The notes beneath the pieces are model-generated. The model had not been told where the DNA came from, did no database searches, and saw only the letters and a program-made list of their open reading frames with translations. Positions 10,971 through 22,081 of a DNA stretch of 64,000 bases are shown here, in pieces. Made by a program: the position numbers and the translations under genes. Within the stretch, counting starts at the first letter, position 1. Each line of letters begins with the position of its first letter. The stretch comes from Allomyces arbusculus (taxonomy: Eukaryota; Blastocladiomycota; Blastocladiomycetes; Blastocladiales; Blastocladiaceae): positions 310,001 through 374,000 of the forward strand of contig JADHYV010000017.1 in the NCBI GenBank assembly GCA_027604705.1, read 5' to 3'.

Positions 10971-12275
10971 GGTGATCAAGTCGGCAGGTTCGGAGGAGAA
11001 GAGATTGCTGCAGTTGCTGCTGTTACTGCAGTTGCTGCGTGCTACTGCTGCTGATACTGCTGCTGCTGAAAGATGCTCGTCGCCGTGGTTCCGAGGAGAG
11101 AGAGAGAGAGGGCGAGCGCGGCGACGGTCTTTTGGGCGCGGGCGGGTCGAGCAGGGATGAGCGATGAGACCGGCCGGATGGTCAACACCGGGCTTTGTTG
11201 ATGACATTTCGCGCTTGGTTGGGTCGTCGAATTTCCGGCCGAAATGCGGGGGCCAAATCACGGCCGCGCGCCACACGTGATGCGCCCATTCCGGGCGACC
11301 CCTGGTTTGCGCCGTTTTGCGTGTCGTTGTTGCCGGCCTCCCTTTCAGCACGGCGCGCGACATCACAACCATGCCGGTTCCCGTTCGCGAGTCGCCGCGA
11401 CTGGGATCGAGTGGATGGGTCCAGCCGGCTTGGCGTCGCCGCGCACAACCTCTCCAACGCCCATCTCGAACCCCTGTCGAACAGGTCGAATTTGCTCGGC
11501 CTCGACTTGGATGCAATCACGGCCGCCACCAGCAGCGACCGTCAGCAGCAGCGACCGTCAGCAGCAGCAGTAGCAGCACGCCACACCATGGTCAACTGTT
11601 GCTGGCAGGACAGACGACGCGTCCAGGAATGGCCGTGCCGCCCCCAACATACCGCTTGCCGGGTGGGGCGATTTCGACAAATCTCCAGGCCGGTTGAGGC
11701 ATGAAGCACGGGCACCGGCACTTGCACTGCGCTCGCTGGCGGCTGCACGAGCGAACGGTGCCCCGTCATGCTGTGGCCTGCCACGGCCGCGACCCGAGCT
11801 GGCGCCGAAACACGATTGGCGCACGAGCGGCTGGCTGCGACCTCGACGCGTGCGGTGGCGGGAGACATGGGGGACAATCATTGGACAATCATGGCTCGGT
11901 CACGTTTTGCCGTGACAGCTGTGGCAGGTCCGTGGGCAGCCAAGGCCGCGCCACACAAGCCTCAGAAGAGGGGGCTTGCCCCGGCCCTGCACGTCGCCAC
12001 TCTGCTTCCACCGGGCGCACACCACTGGCCGGCCCGGCCACTCACTTCAGCACTTGCCCGGCTTCTCTCCACCACACCCCAGCCGACACGGCTGCACGGC
12101 CCACTCCACATAGACGGTCGCGCTCGGCAGCAACTTGCCGCATCCACTCACCCGTCGTCAGCAACCTCGGCGGCCCGCGCGTGCATCGCTCGCGCCCGCC
12201 GTCCTGACCAACCGTACCCGCCGCCCCGCCGCTTTGGCCGGGCTCTCGCGCCTCCCTTCGCGCACCTGCACCAAG
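10971..12275. other. Divergent intergenic region, 1.3 kb
   Basis: Shared upstream region of citrate synthase (minus) and the SH3 membrane protein (plus). It contains short CAG/CTG-rich patches near 11010-11070 and 11530-11580 and an AG dinucleotide run at 11095-11110. No gene recognised. Confidence 0.5.
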
Positions 12276-15263
12276 ATGGTCACGAACATGCCGCGCGCGC
12301 CCGCGGTCGTTGTCGTGGTGCTCGCCGCCGTACTCGCCGTGCTGCTCGCAGTCCCGTCCCCCGCACTCGCGCAGCGCACCAAAGTGTCGGCGTTGCCCAC
12401 CGATTTCATCAAGGACAACTGCTTGCTCATCAAGCCCGACTGGAACTTCTGCTTTGCCTACGAAGGCGCCTACATTGACCTGTCGTTGCCGTCGTCGTTT
12501 GCCTACTCGACGCTGTGGCGCCGGCAAAACACGTCCGTCTCCTACACGGTCGCCTTTGACGAGCGGTTCCGTCTCTGGCTGCGCGGTGAGGCCGCGACCC
12601 TCCCGGGCGACAACAATGCCACCTACCCGTCGTGGTTTGCCGAGCAGTACGGCTGCAAGGGCTACCGCAATTCTCTGCAGCGGTACCTGATTTCGGTACG
12701 TTCGTTTGGCGTCAACCGACATGCGCGCGCTTGGTGGCCAAGACTTGGGCCAAGAGATGAAACGCCGCTCGTGCATTCGTGCAGCTTACTGACAACCCTT
12801 TGCCCGCTCTTGTACCACCATTCTTGCGCCGGCTCTAGATGACCTGTATGAATATCATCGACCGGTCGAACCGCTGCGCCAGCCTCATTGCCAGCGACAA
12901 GAAGCCCAAGGTGCTGTGCAAGGTGCGTCAGTCCGTCCTCGCTCCTCATGCTCCCGTCGCTCTCTCGTTCTTACCATTGCTCCCCCTTACTCCCAACAGT
13001 CGACTTGCGAAGCCTACCAATCGGGTTTCCAGGCCACGTTCTCCAATTCGACTTTCTGCCCGGGCACCAACGCCGCGCGCCAGACCGCTTTGACCAACCT
13101 CGCCGCCACGTGCAACAACGCCAACGGCCCGTACGGCGGCCCCCCCGGCAACTGCATCTCTGGCGACACCAATGAGCCCAACACGTGCGGGTACACGGAA
13201 AAATCGTCGATTTGTGATGCGTCCAAGTGCCCGACCGGCGCCAAGACCAACGAGGCGTGCCCCGGCGTCACTGCCAATGCGTCGTCCCCTACGCCGTCGC
13301 CCGACGCGGGCGCATCGTCGTCGTCGTCCAATACGGCCACTGATGCGGGCAACGTCTCCGAATCGTCGTCGGGCCTCGGCACCGGCGCGATTATCGGGAT
13401 TGTGATTGGCGTGCTCGTCGTGGTTGCGGCCGCGGCATTCTTTGTCATGCGGTCGCGCCGCGGGAAGCGGTCGGCCGGGGCCGAAATCGCGAAACCGCGC
13501 AGCGGGTCGTGGAACTCGGAGGTCCCGCAGAAACCGCAGCAGCAGTTCCAGCAGCAGCCGCAGTCGCCGTACGGCGCGTCGCCGCAGTCGCCCATGCAGC
13601 AGCAGCAACAGCCATACGGGACCGCCACGAATTATGGCAATTCGGCCGCGTACGGCGCCGCACCGCTCCCACCGGCCCCGCCCGTCCCGACGTCGCCGCA
13701 GTACGGGAACCCGCAGGTGACCCCGAACTCGTTCGGTAACAGCGCGCCCGTCTCGCCGCAGCAGTCGCAGATGATGTCGCTGCCCGCGTCGGCGGTCGGT
13801 GCCAACTCGGCGAACGGGTCGAATGCCGGCATGGGCATGGCCGTTGGCGCGGGTGTGGTCGCGGGTGCTGCTGTTGCTGGCGCGGCAATGGCCGCGTCGC
13901 GTGGGATCAATGAGCCGCAGCAGCAACAGCAGCAGCAGCAGCAGTCGATGCCCAAGGCCAACAAGCGCGTGTCGTCGATGATGATGGTCACGAACTCTCT
14001 CTCGCAGCACCTCGAGAACATGCCGCCAGTGCCGTCGTCGCAGGTCGGGAAAAACACGGACAGCATGTACTTGGATATTCCTGTGAACGGCAAGCAGGTG
14101 CGCGCGGTGCGCGGGTACAACCCGGAGATGAACGATGAAATGGAACTCGTCGTGGGAGACACGATTGCCATCACACAAGAGTATGACGACGGGTGGGCGC
14201 AAGGGTACTTTCTTGTTGCTCGATTATTGACTTTCACTGGTGATTCAGCCAAACTGACGCTTCCTTGTTTCTGAACAGTGTCAACCTGTCGACCGGCCAG
14301 ATTGGCGTGTTCCCGCAAACGTTTGTCGAAGCCGTGGCCACGCCCGAGGAGCCCAAGTCGGTCAAGACGCGGCAGTCGGCGTATGGCGACCTGACACGGC
14401 TCTCCCAGTACTTCCACCAGCAGGACCACGCGCAGGACGGGTCGAATGTCGGCACCGTCAAGTCGGTCCAGCTCAACGTGGCCATTGATTCGGCACCGCT
14501 TGATTTCAACATGTCACTCGACCGTGACCCAGCGCCGCCGTCGTCGGCCTCGGCCGCGAGCAGCAACAAGCCGCTCGCGTCGGCGCCCGTGAAACTTCCG
14601 CAGCTCCCACCGTTACAGCAGACGCCGCCGTCGCTCGTCGGCCAGCAACAGCAGCAGCCCCAGCAGGCGCAACAGCAACAGCAGCAGCAAGTGCCCGCGG
14701 ACCCGTCGAGCATCAACAACTTGATGTCGGTGCTCGAGCGCATTGCCGTCGAAGACCAGCAGCAGCGGCAGCTCAGCAACGGGCAGGCCCCGATTCCGCC
14801 GGCACCGCTGTCTCCCAAGACGCGCCGGTCGCTCGAGGCCAAGGTCTCGCGTCTCCCGCCGGAGGTGCGCGATAGCATTGTCTCGCAACATGAAAACGGG
14901 CAGCGGTTCTCGTTCACGACCTTGATGCGCGTGCTTGACGACCCGCAGCTGCAGCACCACGAGTCGGTTTACCTCGATAAGGCCAAAAGCGGGAACCAGG
15001 CACGGCCCGATACGCTCTACTCGACCTACACGTTCTACGAGGACGGCATGTCGGGTGTCGGCGCGCCCGCACCGCCCGTGCCGTCAGCACCACAGTCGGC
15101 CGTTGGCACGTCGCAGCAGCAGCAGAAGGACCAGCCTCGGCCCGTCTCCACGCTCTCGGACCTTGACCGGTGGGACGCGCAGCTCTCCGCCGAGTCCGAA
15201 GAGATGAACCGCGAACTCGTCAAGTTGCGGCAGCAGCAGGGCGGGTCGCCGCGGCGAGCTTAA
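12276..15263 (+). CDS. Single-pass membrane protein with Cys-rich ectodomain and cytoplasmic SH3 domain
   Basis: Predicted surface receptor or adaptor. Exons 12276-12695, 12839-12922, 13000-14204 and 14279-15263 give 897 residues. Signal peptide about 1-32 (ends PSPALA|Q). The ectodomain to about residue 295 has regularly placed Cys (NCLLIKPDWNFCF, YGCKG, MTCMN, RCASL, LCKSTCEAY), then a Ser/Thr/Pro stalk. The membrane helix is near 297-318 (GAIIGIVIGVLVVVAAAAFF) followed by a basic stop-transfer, then a Gln/Pro-rich linker. An SH3 domain lies at about 534-589 (AVRGYNPEMNDEMELVVGD ... GQIGVFPQTFVEAV), and a long polyQ tail follows. The layout is like yeast Fus1 but with a large folded ectodomain. 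The ligand is unknown. MPRAP at 12288 is an alternative start. Confidence 0.85.
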
Positions 15264-15685
15264 ACGACCAGCGTTGATTTACTAGACCGTACCGGCCTTA
15301 AATGGCTCAGTTTTGATTGATGGATGTCCACCGTTTTGTTTTGACTCATACTTTTGTTTCTGTTGCGCAGCGACTGCCTTGTCGGACTCGTGTGTTTCCA
15401 TGCCAGTCCAAGCGTGCACCGCGCCGCTGAGCAGCCATTTTGTCGCGCTTGTCCCTATTCCCGATGCTCCTGCTTGTTCTTTTTTGCTCGTTCCGCTTTT
15501 TGTTCCTGTTCGTGTGCATCCGTCGCTCTTAGTGTTTTGCAGGCTCTTGAATACAGATCCTTGTCCACGAATCCGCAACGATGTGCTGACCACTACGGAC
15601 GAGATCACTCTTGTCTACGAGCGATTGAAAAAATTCAAGTGCCAAAACGTTGCATTGTATACTCTACTGCACCGACCAACACAAT
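15264..15685. other. Convergent intergenic region, 422 bases
   Basis: 3' regions of the SH3 protein and the first RidA gene. T-rich on the plus strand; no gene seen. Confidence 0.5.
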
Positions 15686-16167
15686 TTACAGCTTGCCCGC
15701 GGCCTTCTTGACGACAGCGACGCACTCGATCTCGACGAGCACGTCCTTGGGCAACCGCGCAACCTCGACAGCAGCGCGCGCCGGCTTGTGCGTCGCAAAG
15801 AACTCGGCGTAGATCTCGTTCATGGCCGTGAACGAGTTCATGTCCTTGAGGAACACGAGCGTCTTGACAACATGCTCCAAGTCCGAACCCGCCGCCTCGA
15901 GGACCGCCTTCAGGTTGACCAAGACCTGGCGCGTCTGCTCCTGCACGCCGCCGGCCACGATTTCCATGGTCTTCGGGTTGAGCGGGATCTGACCCGAGCA
16001 GTAGACGAACCCGTTGACCGACACGGCCTGCGCTACAGTTTCGCGGAATGAAAGCGGCGTCAGGATTCGGTCCAGCTCGCGCGTCGTGGATCAGATGACT
16101 TACAGTACGGGCCGATCGCGGCGGGCGCATTCTCAGTGTGGACGACGTTGAGGGGCGAGGCCGACAT
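15686..16167 (-). CDS. RIDA: RidA/YjgF/UK114 family enamine deaminase, copy 1
   Basis: Hydrolyses reactive 2-aminoacrylate-type enamines formed by PLP enzymes, protecting cellular enzymes. Exons 16167-16104 and 16032-15686 (71-nt intron, donor GTAAGT) give 136 residues, the usual family length. Family signatures: [12 protein letters not shown] at the N-terminus, [31 protein letters not shown], and [20 protein letters not shown] with the active-site Arg. No clear targeting peptide. It lies head-to-tail with a close paralog whose two exons have exactly the same lengths (64 and 347 nt). Confidence 0.95.
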
Positions 16168-16580
16168 GGTTGGTGCTTGTGCTGATGCTGGTGCTTGCAG
16201 ACGGTTTTGCTGGAACAGTTGCAGGGAGAGAAAAGCCGCTCGCGGGCACGACTGGATGTTGAACGCGTCGTCGAAAGCCCCAGTCTCGCGTCCGGTTTGA
16301 AAGAGGCTTGTTGGGGAAGGCGTGCTTGGTGGACGTTTCAGAACTGTTCCAAGACAAAACGTCGGGTAAAATGACCATGTGGTTCTCACGTTCGTGTTCA
16401 ACGCGTCTCGCACAGTTGTGATCATTTTGGACGGCCGGTTGCCCCGCAGCAGCTGCCGCGAGCTAGTCAGCGGGGTACCAATCTGTGGGTGCGCCGTTTA
16501 CAACGCGTGGTGGACTGACCGCTCGCTCTGCTGCACCAAAGCAGGACCAAAAGCTATTCGAAGGCCCCCAAAAACAGCGT
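16168..16580. other. Spacer between the RidA paralogs, 413 bases
   Basis: Holds the promoter of copy 1 and the 3' end of copy 2. No further gene seen. Confidence 0.5.
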
Positions 16581-17094
16581 TTACTGCTCCCCCGTCGCTT
16601 GTTTGACAACAGCCACAAGCTCAATCTCGACCTGCGCGTCCATGGGCAGCCGCGCAACCTCGACCGTGGACCGCGCCGGCTTGTGGGTGGAAAAATATTC
16701 GCCGTACACCTGGTTCATGGCCGTGAATGTGTTCATGTCCTTCAAAAACACCAGCGTTTTGACAACGTGCTCGAGGTCCGACCCGGCCGCCTCCAGCACG
16801 ACCTTGAGATTGTTCAAGACTTGGCGCGTCTGCACCTGCACGTCACCGACCACAACCTTCATGGTCTTGGGGTCGAGCGGCGTCTGGCCCGAGCAGTAGA
16901 CAAATCCGTTGGCGGTTATAGCCTGCGCTACATTTTCAAATGGTTGCGGGGTCAGGATTCAGCATGCTGGGCGCGCAAGGGACGCGCAACCGTAACATGG
17001 CCGAGTACAATTGCGCCTTGGTCGACATACAGTACGGGCCGATCGGGGCGGGTCCGCTCGCAGTGTGAACAGTGGCGATGGGCACGGCCGACAT
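16581..17094 (-). CDS. RIDA: RidA/YjgF/UK114 family enamine deaminase, copy 2
   Basis: Second RidA copy. Exons 17094-17031 and 16927-16581 (103-nt intron, donor GTATGT) give 136 residues with all family signatures: GPAPIGPYSQAI, VYCSGQTPLDPKTM and STVEVARLPMDAQVEIE with the catalytic Arg. By eye it is very similar to copy 1 through the central QTRQVL ... [12 protein letters not shown] region. The intron position and phase are identical but intron sequence and length differ, so this is an established tandem duplication rather than a very recent one. Both copies look intact; a division of labour (for example different compartments or stages) is not visible in the sequence. Confidence 0.95.
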
Positions 17095-17728
17095 GATGGT
17101 TGCTGGTGCTGGCAGGGCTGACGGGCTGCTGGACTTCGGTCGAGAGTGGAGGATGATTAAGACGAATTTGCAACTTGATGCGATGCGCGCTCGAGCCCCA
17201 GTCGCGTTAAGTTGCACGCGTACGGCTTGCAGCGAGGGCCGGCTCATGGACCATGGTCCTCGAGATGGGCGAAATCTGAAATGACGTGCTGTGTCTGACA
17301 AATCTCAGATAGAGGATTGAGTCATGGCCATGTGTTCTTCACGTTGAGAGCTCGGACGCGTCTCGCATGTCGACGATTATCATTTGGTTTGTTTGCAGGA
17401 GATGACCCAGAAGCGCGGCGACGACTGTCGGCCGCAAGCCAAGGCGAGCGTTTCATGGTCGCAAGAAGCTGTCCTCCATCACAGTTGATATTTCAGATGA
17501 CGTGTGTATTTTTCTGCCAGAACCATCAGAACATGAGAGCAAATCAAAACATTGCCATGGCCACGGACCGCTGCATGTAAGCAAATTTGTGAACCAACAC
17601 GGCTCACGTCTAGGTGTCCCAGCTGTCCAAAAAAGAGCCTTACTCTTCAAACGATTCGAACTATCGCGGCCTGCACCGCGCCGACGTACGCCCGCCAATC
17701 TCGCGTCGGGTCCTTTTAATTTTGGCGC
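17095..17728. other. Intergenic, 634 bases
   Basis: RidA copy 2 upstream region and glucoamylase 3' region. Nothing recognised. Confidence 0.5.
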
Positions 17729-19533
17729 TTACGCCTTGATCGCAGCACGAACCGCGTTGCGCGCCGCATTGCGCGCCGTCGCCGCGGTGACAAACGCCGC
17801 GTAGCTCCACGTCAGGTCCTTGGCCGACTTCATGTGCCCAGTCCACCGGTCAATCTGCTCGTCCATGCGCCCGTCAGCACCCATGTGCACGCGCGTGCGC
17901 ACAATGTACCCGTCGCCACGGTCCATGAGCGCCTGCAGCATGCCAGCGAACCGCGCGTCGTTCTTGCCAATCGTCGTGCCAGCCGTGACCGAGGGCGCTC
18001 CAGGCAAACCCTGGAAGAACGCGGCCGAGCGACCCGTGACCGTAATCGACCCACGACGCGCAGCGCGCGCGGCAACGCGGTAGTGCAGTTCGGCCATGGC
18101 CAAAGTCGTCAAGAACCACGGGTTCCCGCCGAGGTACGTGTCCTCCTCGTACCGGCCAATAGCCGGTGGCAGATCGGCACGGTACTTGGTGTTGATCGCA
18201 AACGTGCGGAGGTGGTGTTGCGCGAGCACGTGCGCCGTCGCAAGCACACGATCGTCGTCGACGGTCAGGATGCCGTCCGTCACGTCGCCCATCCCATGCA
18301 GAGCGGCCAGAATCACAGCCACGTCGAGGTTCGACGACTTGGACCGCAGGCCGCCGTCGATCTGCTGCGACGCGCCAAAGTACCCACGCGCGTTGTCCCA
18401 GAACCCGTCGAGCGTCCCGGTCAGGACCCCGGACTGCTTCTGGTACCACTGCGCGGCGCCCGTGTCGTTGAAGAACTGCGCAAACGTGGCGCCCTCGACG
18501 AGCGCGCGGCGCTGCACCGTGTTGGTGTAGAGGTGCTGGCCCTTGACCTCTTCCCAGCTAGAAAACGGGTGGAGAGTGTTTGCAAGCTTGTCAGTTTATG
18601 ATTTATGCAGTCGAATCGAATCGGTGTCGAGGTGAGAGCGGGAAACGAACAGGTCAAAGTTGGACATGCCCAAGTTGTGCGACACCATCTCCAGGTCGCG
18701 CTTAATCATCGTATCGGCGGGCATGCCGGCGCGGTAGAGCTAAATAAAGAGAACAATAATTCAAGTCAATCACTGCAATTGGTTTGCAATGTGTGAGTCC
18801 CAGAGCAATGCAGTTGCACCTTCTTCACGCGCTCCATGGACCCGCCGCGGTTCAGGTACGCCTGCGCGAAGCGGATCGTCGTCGACGCGCGGAGCGCCGG
18901 CCCGTCATTCTGCGGACGGCCCCACTCGTCGTTGAACGCGGCGCCGTTAACGTTGTACTTGGGCTCGCCGAGCCCGAGCGGGTCGGACGAGGAAGCAGAC
19001 CGCGTCGGGACCGACTGGATCGCCGTGTTAAAGTCGATGAAATCCCACATGAGCTGCTCGAACCGCTTGGCTGCAGCCGCGTCCTTGGTCGTCGCATACT
19101 CCTGGCCAATCACGTCCATGACGAGCGCTCCATCGCGGACCCAATAGTACCCTAATCGTGGCGAATGAAAAGAAATCAGTTCAAGTCATGGCGATTTTGG
19201 ATCATGTCCACCAGTCTGCATCGACCAGCACAATAACGCACAGTAGTTGGGATCCGACTTGGACTGCGCCGCAACGACGCATCCCTTGGACGTGCCGGCA
19301 GGCGAAATATTGGCGACGAGCAAGTTCAGCGACTTGTCACGCTGCGCTGCGACCCACGACGTCAACTCCACCGGGTCCCATCCCGTCGCGTCGCGCTTGG
19401 TCGCGGTGAGCGAGTACGCCTTGTCCACAAGACCAAGCACGAGCAGCGCCGCGGCCACGAGCAGGAGCAGGAGCGATGCCGGCTTGGAGCGCGAACGCGA
19501 GGGCGCGATACGGCACGACAACTTGGCAGCCAT
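17729..19533 (-). CDS. GH15 glucoamylase (glucan 1,4-alpha-glucosidase)
   Basis: Releases glucose from the non-reducing ends of starch or glycogen. Exons 19533-19242, 19151-18820, 18739-18651 and 18557-17729 give 513 residues; introns of 90, 79 and 93 nt. The N-terminus is a basic stretch followed by a long hydrophobic helix (about residues 19-38), either a signal peptide or a membrane anchor. Family motifs: YYWVRDGALVMDV, NFDLWEEVKG (general acid Glu, split by intron 3), RSKSSNLDVAVILAALHG, GRYEEDTYLGGNPWFL and MDEQIDRWTG with the general base Glu, then AKDLTWSYAAF. There is no starch-binding CBM20, the protein ending soon after the catalytic domain. A secreted or vacuolar glycogen-degrading role fits. 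Confidence 0.93.
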
Positions 19534-20674
19534 GGTTCGTGTCAAAGTCGATGCGGGACTGATGAAGAGGATCGAGCAACGATTGTGGGAATCGCGTGCG
19601 ATACCGGGCATCGACGACGCGGGATCGCCGAGTATTTATAGGAGCGCTGCACGTACCTGCTGGCGTGGGTCTCTCCCACGTTCTCCACCCACGGTTCGCG
19701 CCGCCCCCACGGCCGTTTCGGGTCAATACCTGCACGATTTGGCAAAACGTCGCCAATGCGCGTGAGCGAGGAGCCCAACACCTGGCGTTTCGAATGTTCC
19801 ACAAAGGGGTCTCGAAGTATTCATGATCTGTACCCGCGAGCCGGGGACGGTGGCGGTAGCATTGAGCGGCGCGTGGTCGAAACTGGAAGTCGGCCAGTGC
19901 AGGAGTCTGTGCCGCCCACAGTTTTCACCACATGTTCGAGGCGCGTGCTCGTATTCGGTTCAACCGGGAAACGGTCATGAAACGAAAGACCCCAGGCGAA
20001 TCAGTTGGGTGGCCGAAGTCTCATGTTGCGACGTGCATGCGCGCTAGCCCCATCCATGGCTTCACCATTGTCGACGCGCGCTAGAGACGAAAGGGTTGAT
20101 CTGGGCCTAATGTTGCACACGCGCTGTCACGTCGTGTGTACAACTGATCAGCGACCGAACCAGCAATCGAACCAGGCGCCGGCCCCAGCGCCGCGTCGTA
20201 CACAATGTTCGAGGACCAGGACTGCTGATCAACTGATGATCAAGGGTACTGACTGGCGCACGTTGCTCCAGGTCGATATTACCGGGCATCGATACGGTCG
20301 GCTCTTGCCGGATATGTTTTTCGCGCACATGCTCGTCGGAAACTTGACCCGCATAATCTTGGCATACGAGATCAACTCGTCCTCGTCATGACTTTTCTGT
20401 TTTTAATTGGCGGCGGATGGCGTCGACCTGTGATTCGGCATTGGGTTTTGATTGGTGCTCTGGACTGTGCCTTTGAGCGCAAATTCATCGTGTTGTGCAG
20501 GAGCTGTGAAGAATGGTGCTGGGATTAGAAACGTTTCGAGTGGATGGGTGTTGCTCGCCTGGCTCTGCGTTGTGCGAGCCAGGGGGTCAGTCCATCGAAA
20601 AGCGGCCCACCGAACGCACAAATCCAAACACGAGCTCAGGAGAATGGCTGTATTTGCACCACCAACCCGCGGCC
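19534..20674. other. Intergenic, 1.1 kb
   Basis: Glucoamylase upstream region and RPL12 3' region. No gene, RNA or mobile element recognised. Confidence 0.5.
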
Positions 20675-21740
20675 CTACTCCTCGGGGATCTCAATCTCGC
20701 CCTCGGCGATCTTGTCCTGGATGTCCTTGGGCGACTGGCCGTCGACCGTGCAGCCAACCGAGAAGGCCGTGCCGAGGATCTCCTTGACGGTACCCTGCAG
20801 CGTACGCGCCAGCGACTTCTCGCGCATCTGGCGGGCAATGTCGATGATCGTGTCGAGCGTCAGGTTGCCCGAGTGCTTGATGTTCTTCTCCTTCTTGCGG
20901 TCGCGCGGCGGCTCCTTGAGCGCGCCAATCACGAGCGACGACGCCGACGGCACAACGGAGATGGCCGCCTGACGGTTCTGCACCGTCAGCTGCACGGTCA
21001 CGCGCAGACCCTTGTAGGCAGTCGTGGCCTTGGCAATGTCATCACCGATCTTCTTGGGCGACTGTTGGCAGACGAAAAGGGCCACGGTCAGCTTCACGTC
21101 TTTGTAGAGCCGCAATTTCAGCTAGATTAACGACCGTACCAGACCAAGGGGACCGATCTTGGGGGCCAGCGCCGAACCACCAGCAACCTCACCACCGGTG
21201 ACACGGAGGGTGACTAGTCAGGCGGAAATGACGACCTGCGGTAAGATATTTGTCCCAGTCGCAGTTGGAAAAAACGGCCGAAACGCCGTCGTCGTCGCCA
21301 AAACCGCCGCTATGATCATTCGACCAGCACAACGACCTCGGGATGGAAAAAATCGCAGCGCCGAGGAACGAACGAGGTGCGTGCGTGAAGCGCTGGAGAC
21401 CACTCATTACGACGACCCCTCCAAACGAGCCAAAATCACCTCCCACCGCGCAAAACTTGCACAGCGTGCAATCAAGCACGCTGCGGCAAAATGCCCGAGG
21501 GCAGAGGTTCGGTGGGAGTGGCGAATTTCGCGGAAATGGTCGTTTGTGTAGAGGTCGTCACGGCCGTCCATCCGTTGCAGCAGCGTTCATTTTCGGCCGT
21601 GAGGCGCGGGCGACGGTTGCGCGCGCAGCGGGGTGGCGACGACGACAATGACGATGGGCGTGCAGCGTAGTGCGACTGGGTGCCGCAACAGCGCGACACA
21701 TACTGATCTTGACTTCGTTGGGGTCGACCTTGGGCGGCAT
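20675..21740 (-). CDS. RPL12: 60S ribosomal protein L12 (uL11)
   Basis: Large-subunit protein of the GTPase-associated centre beneath the P-stalk. Exons 21740-21704, 21213-21140 and 21061-20675 give 165 residues, exactly the usual eukaryotic length. It reads [12 protein letters not shown], then TLRVTGGEV and [11 protein letters not shown], then [13 protein letters not shown]. Intron 1 is 490 nt, long for this genome, and intron 2 is 78 nt. A long first intron after a very short coding exon is shared with RPS18 in this window. I did not find a clear C/D box pair in the intron. Confidence 0.97.
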
Positions 21741-22081
21741 ATTGAATCGGGGCCTTTCCGGTTCGAGTCGAGAAAAAGGTCGACTGTAGATGGGAGGGGG
21801 GAGCAGTCAAGGCCAGGCACCGCCCGCTGTGACAGGTGTGCCTGCCACAACTATCACCCTAATGCGAGACATGTGCGGGACAACCACCTTCGCCTTGGTC
21901 CAAGTCGGTTTCGCTGCTGATGCTGCCGCTCACTGCTGCCCGCTGCCCCAATCGGAAATTCTCTAGACGTTCTGAACGTGTATAGATTTGTATTAAACGG
22001 AAACAACGCAACAAACAACAAACCAACAGACACCAAAAGCGGACCCTACCCCACCAAAACACCTTGCCACCTTCAACTCGC
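21741..22081. other. Intergenic, 341 bases
   Basis: RPL12 promoter side and PAT1 3' side; nothing else seen. Confidence 0.5.
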
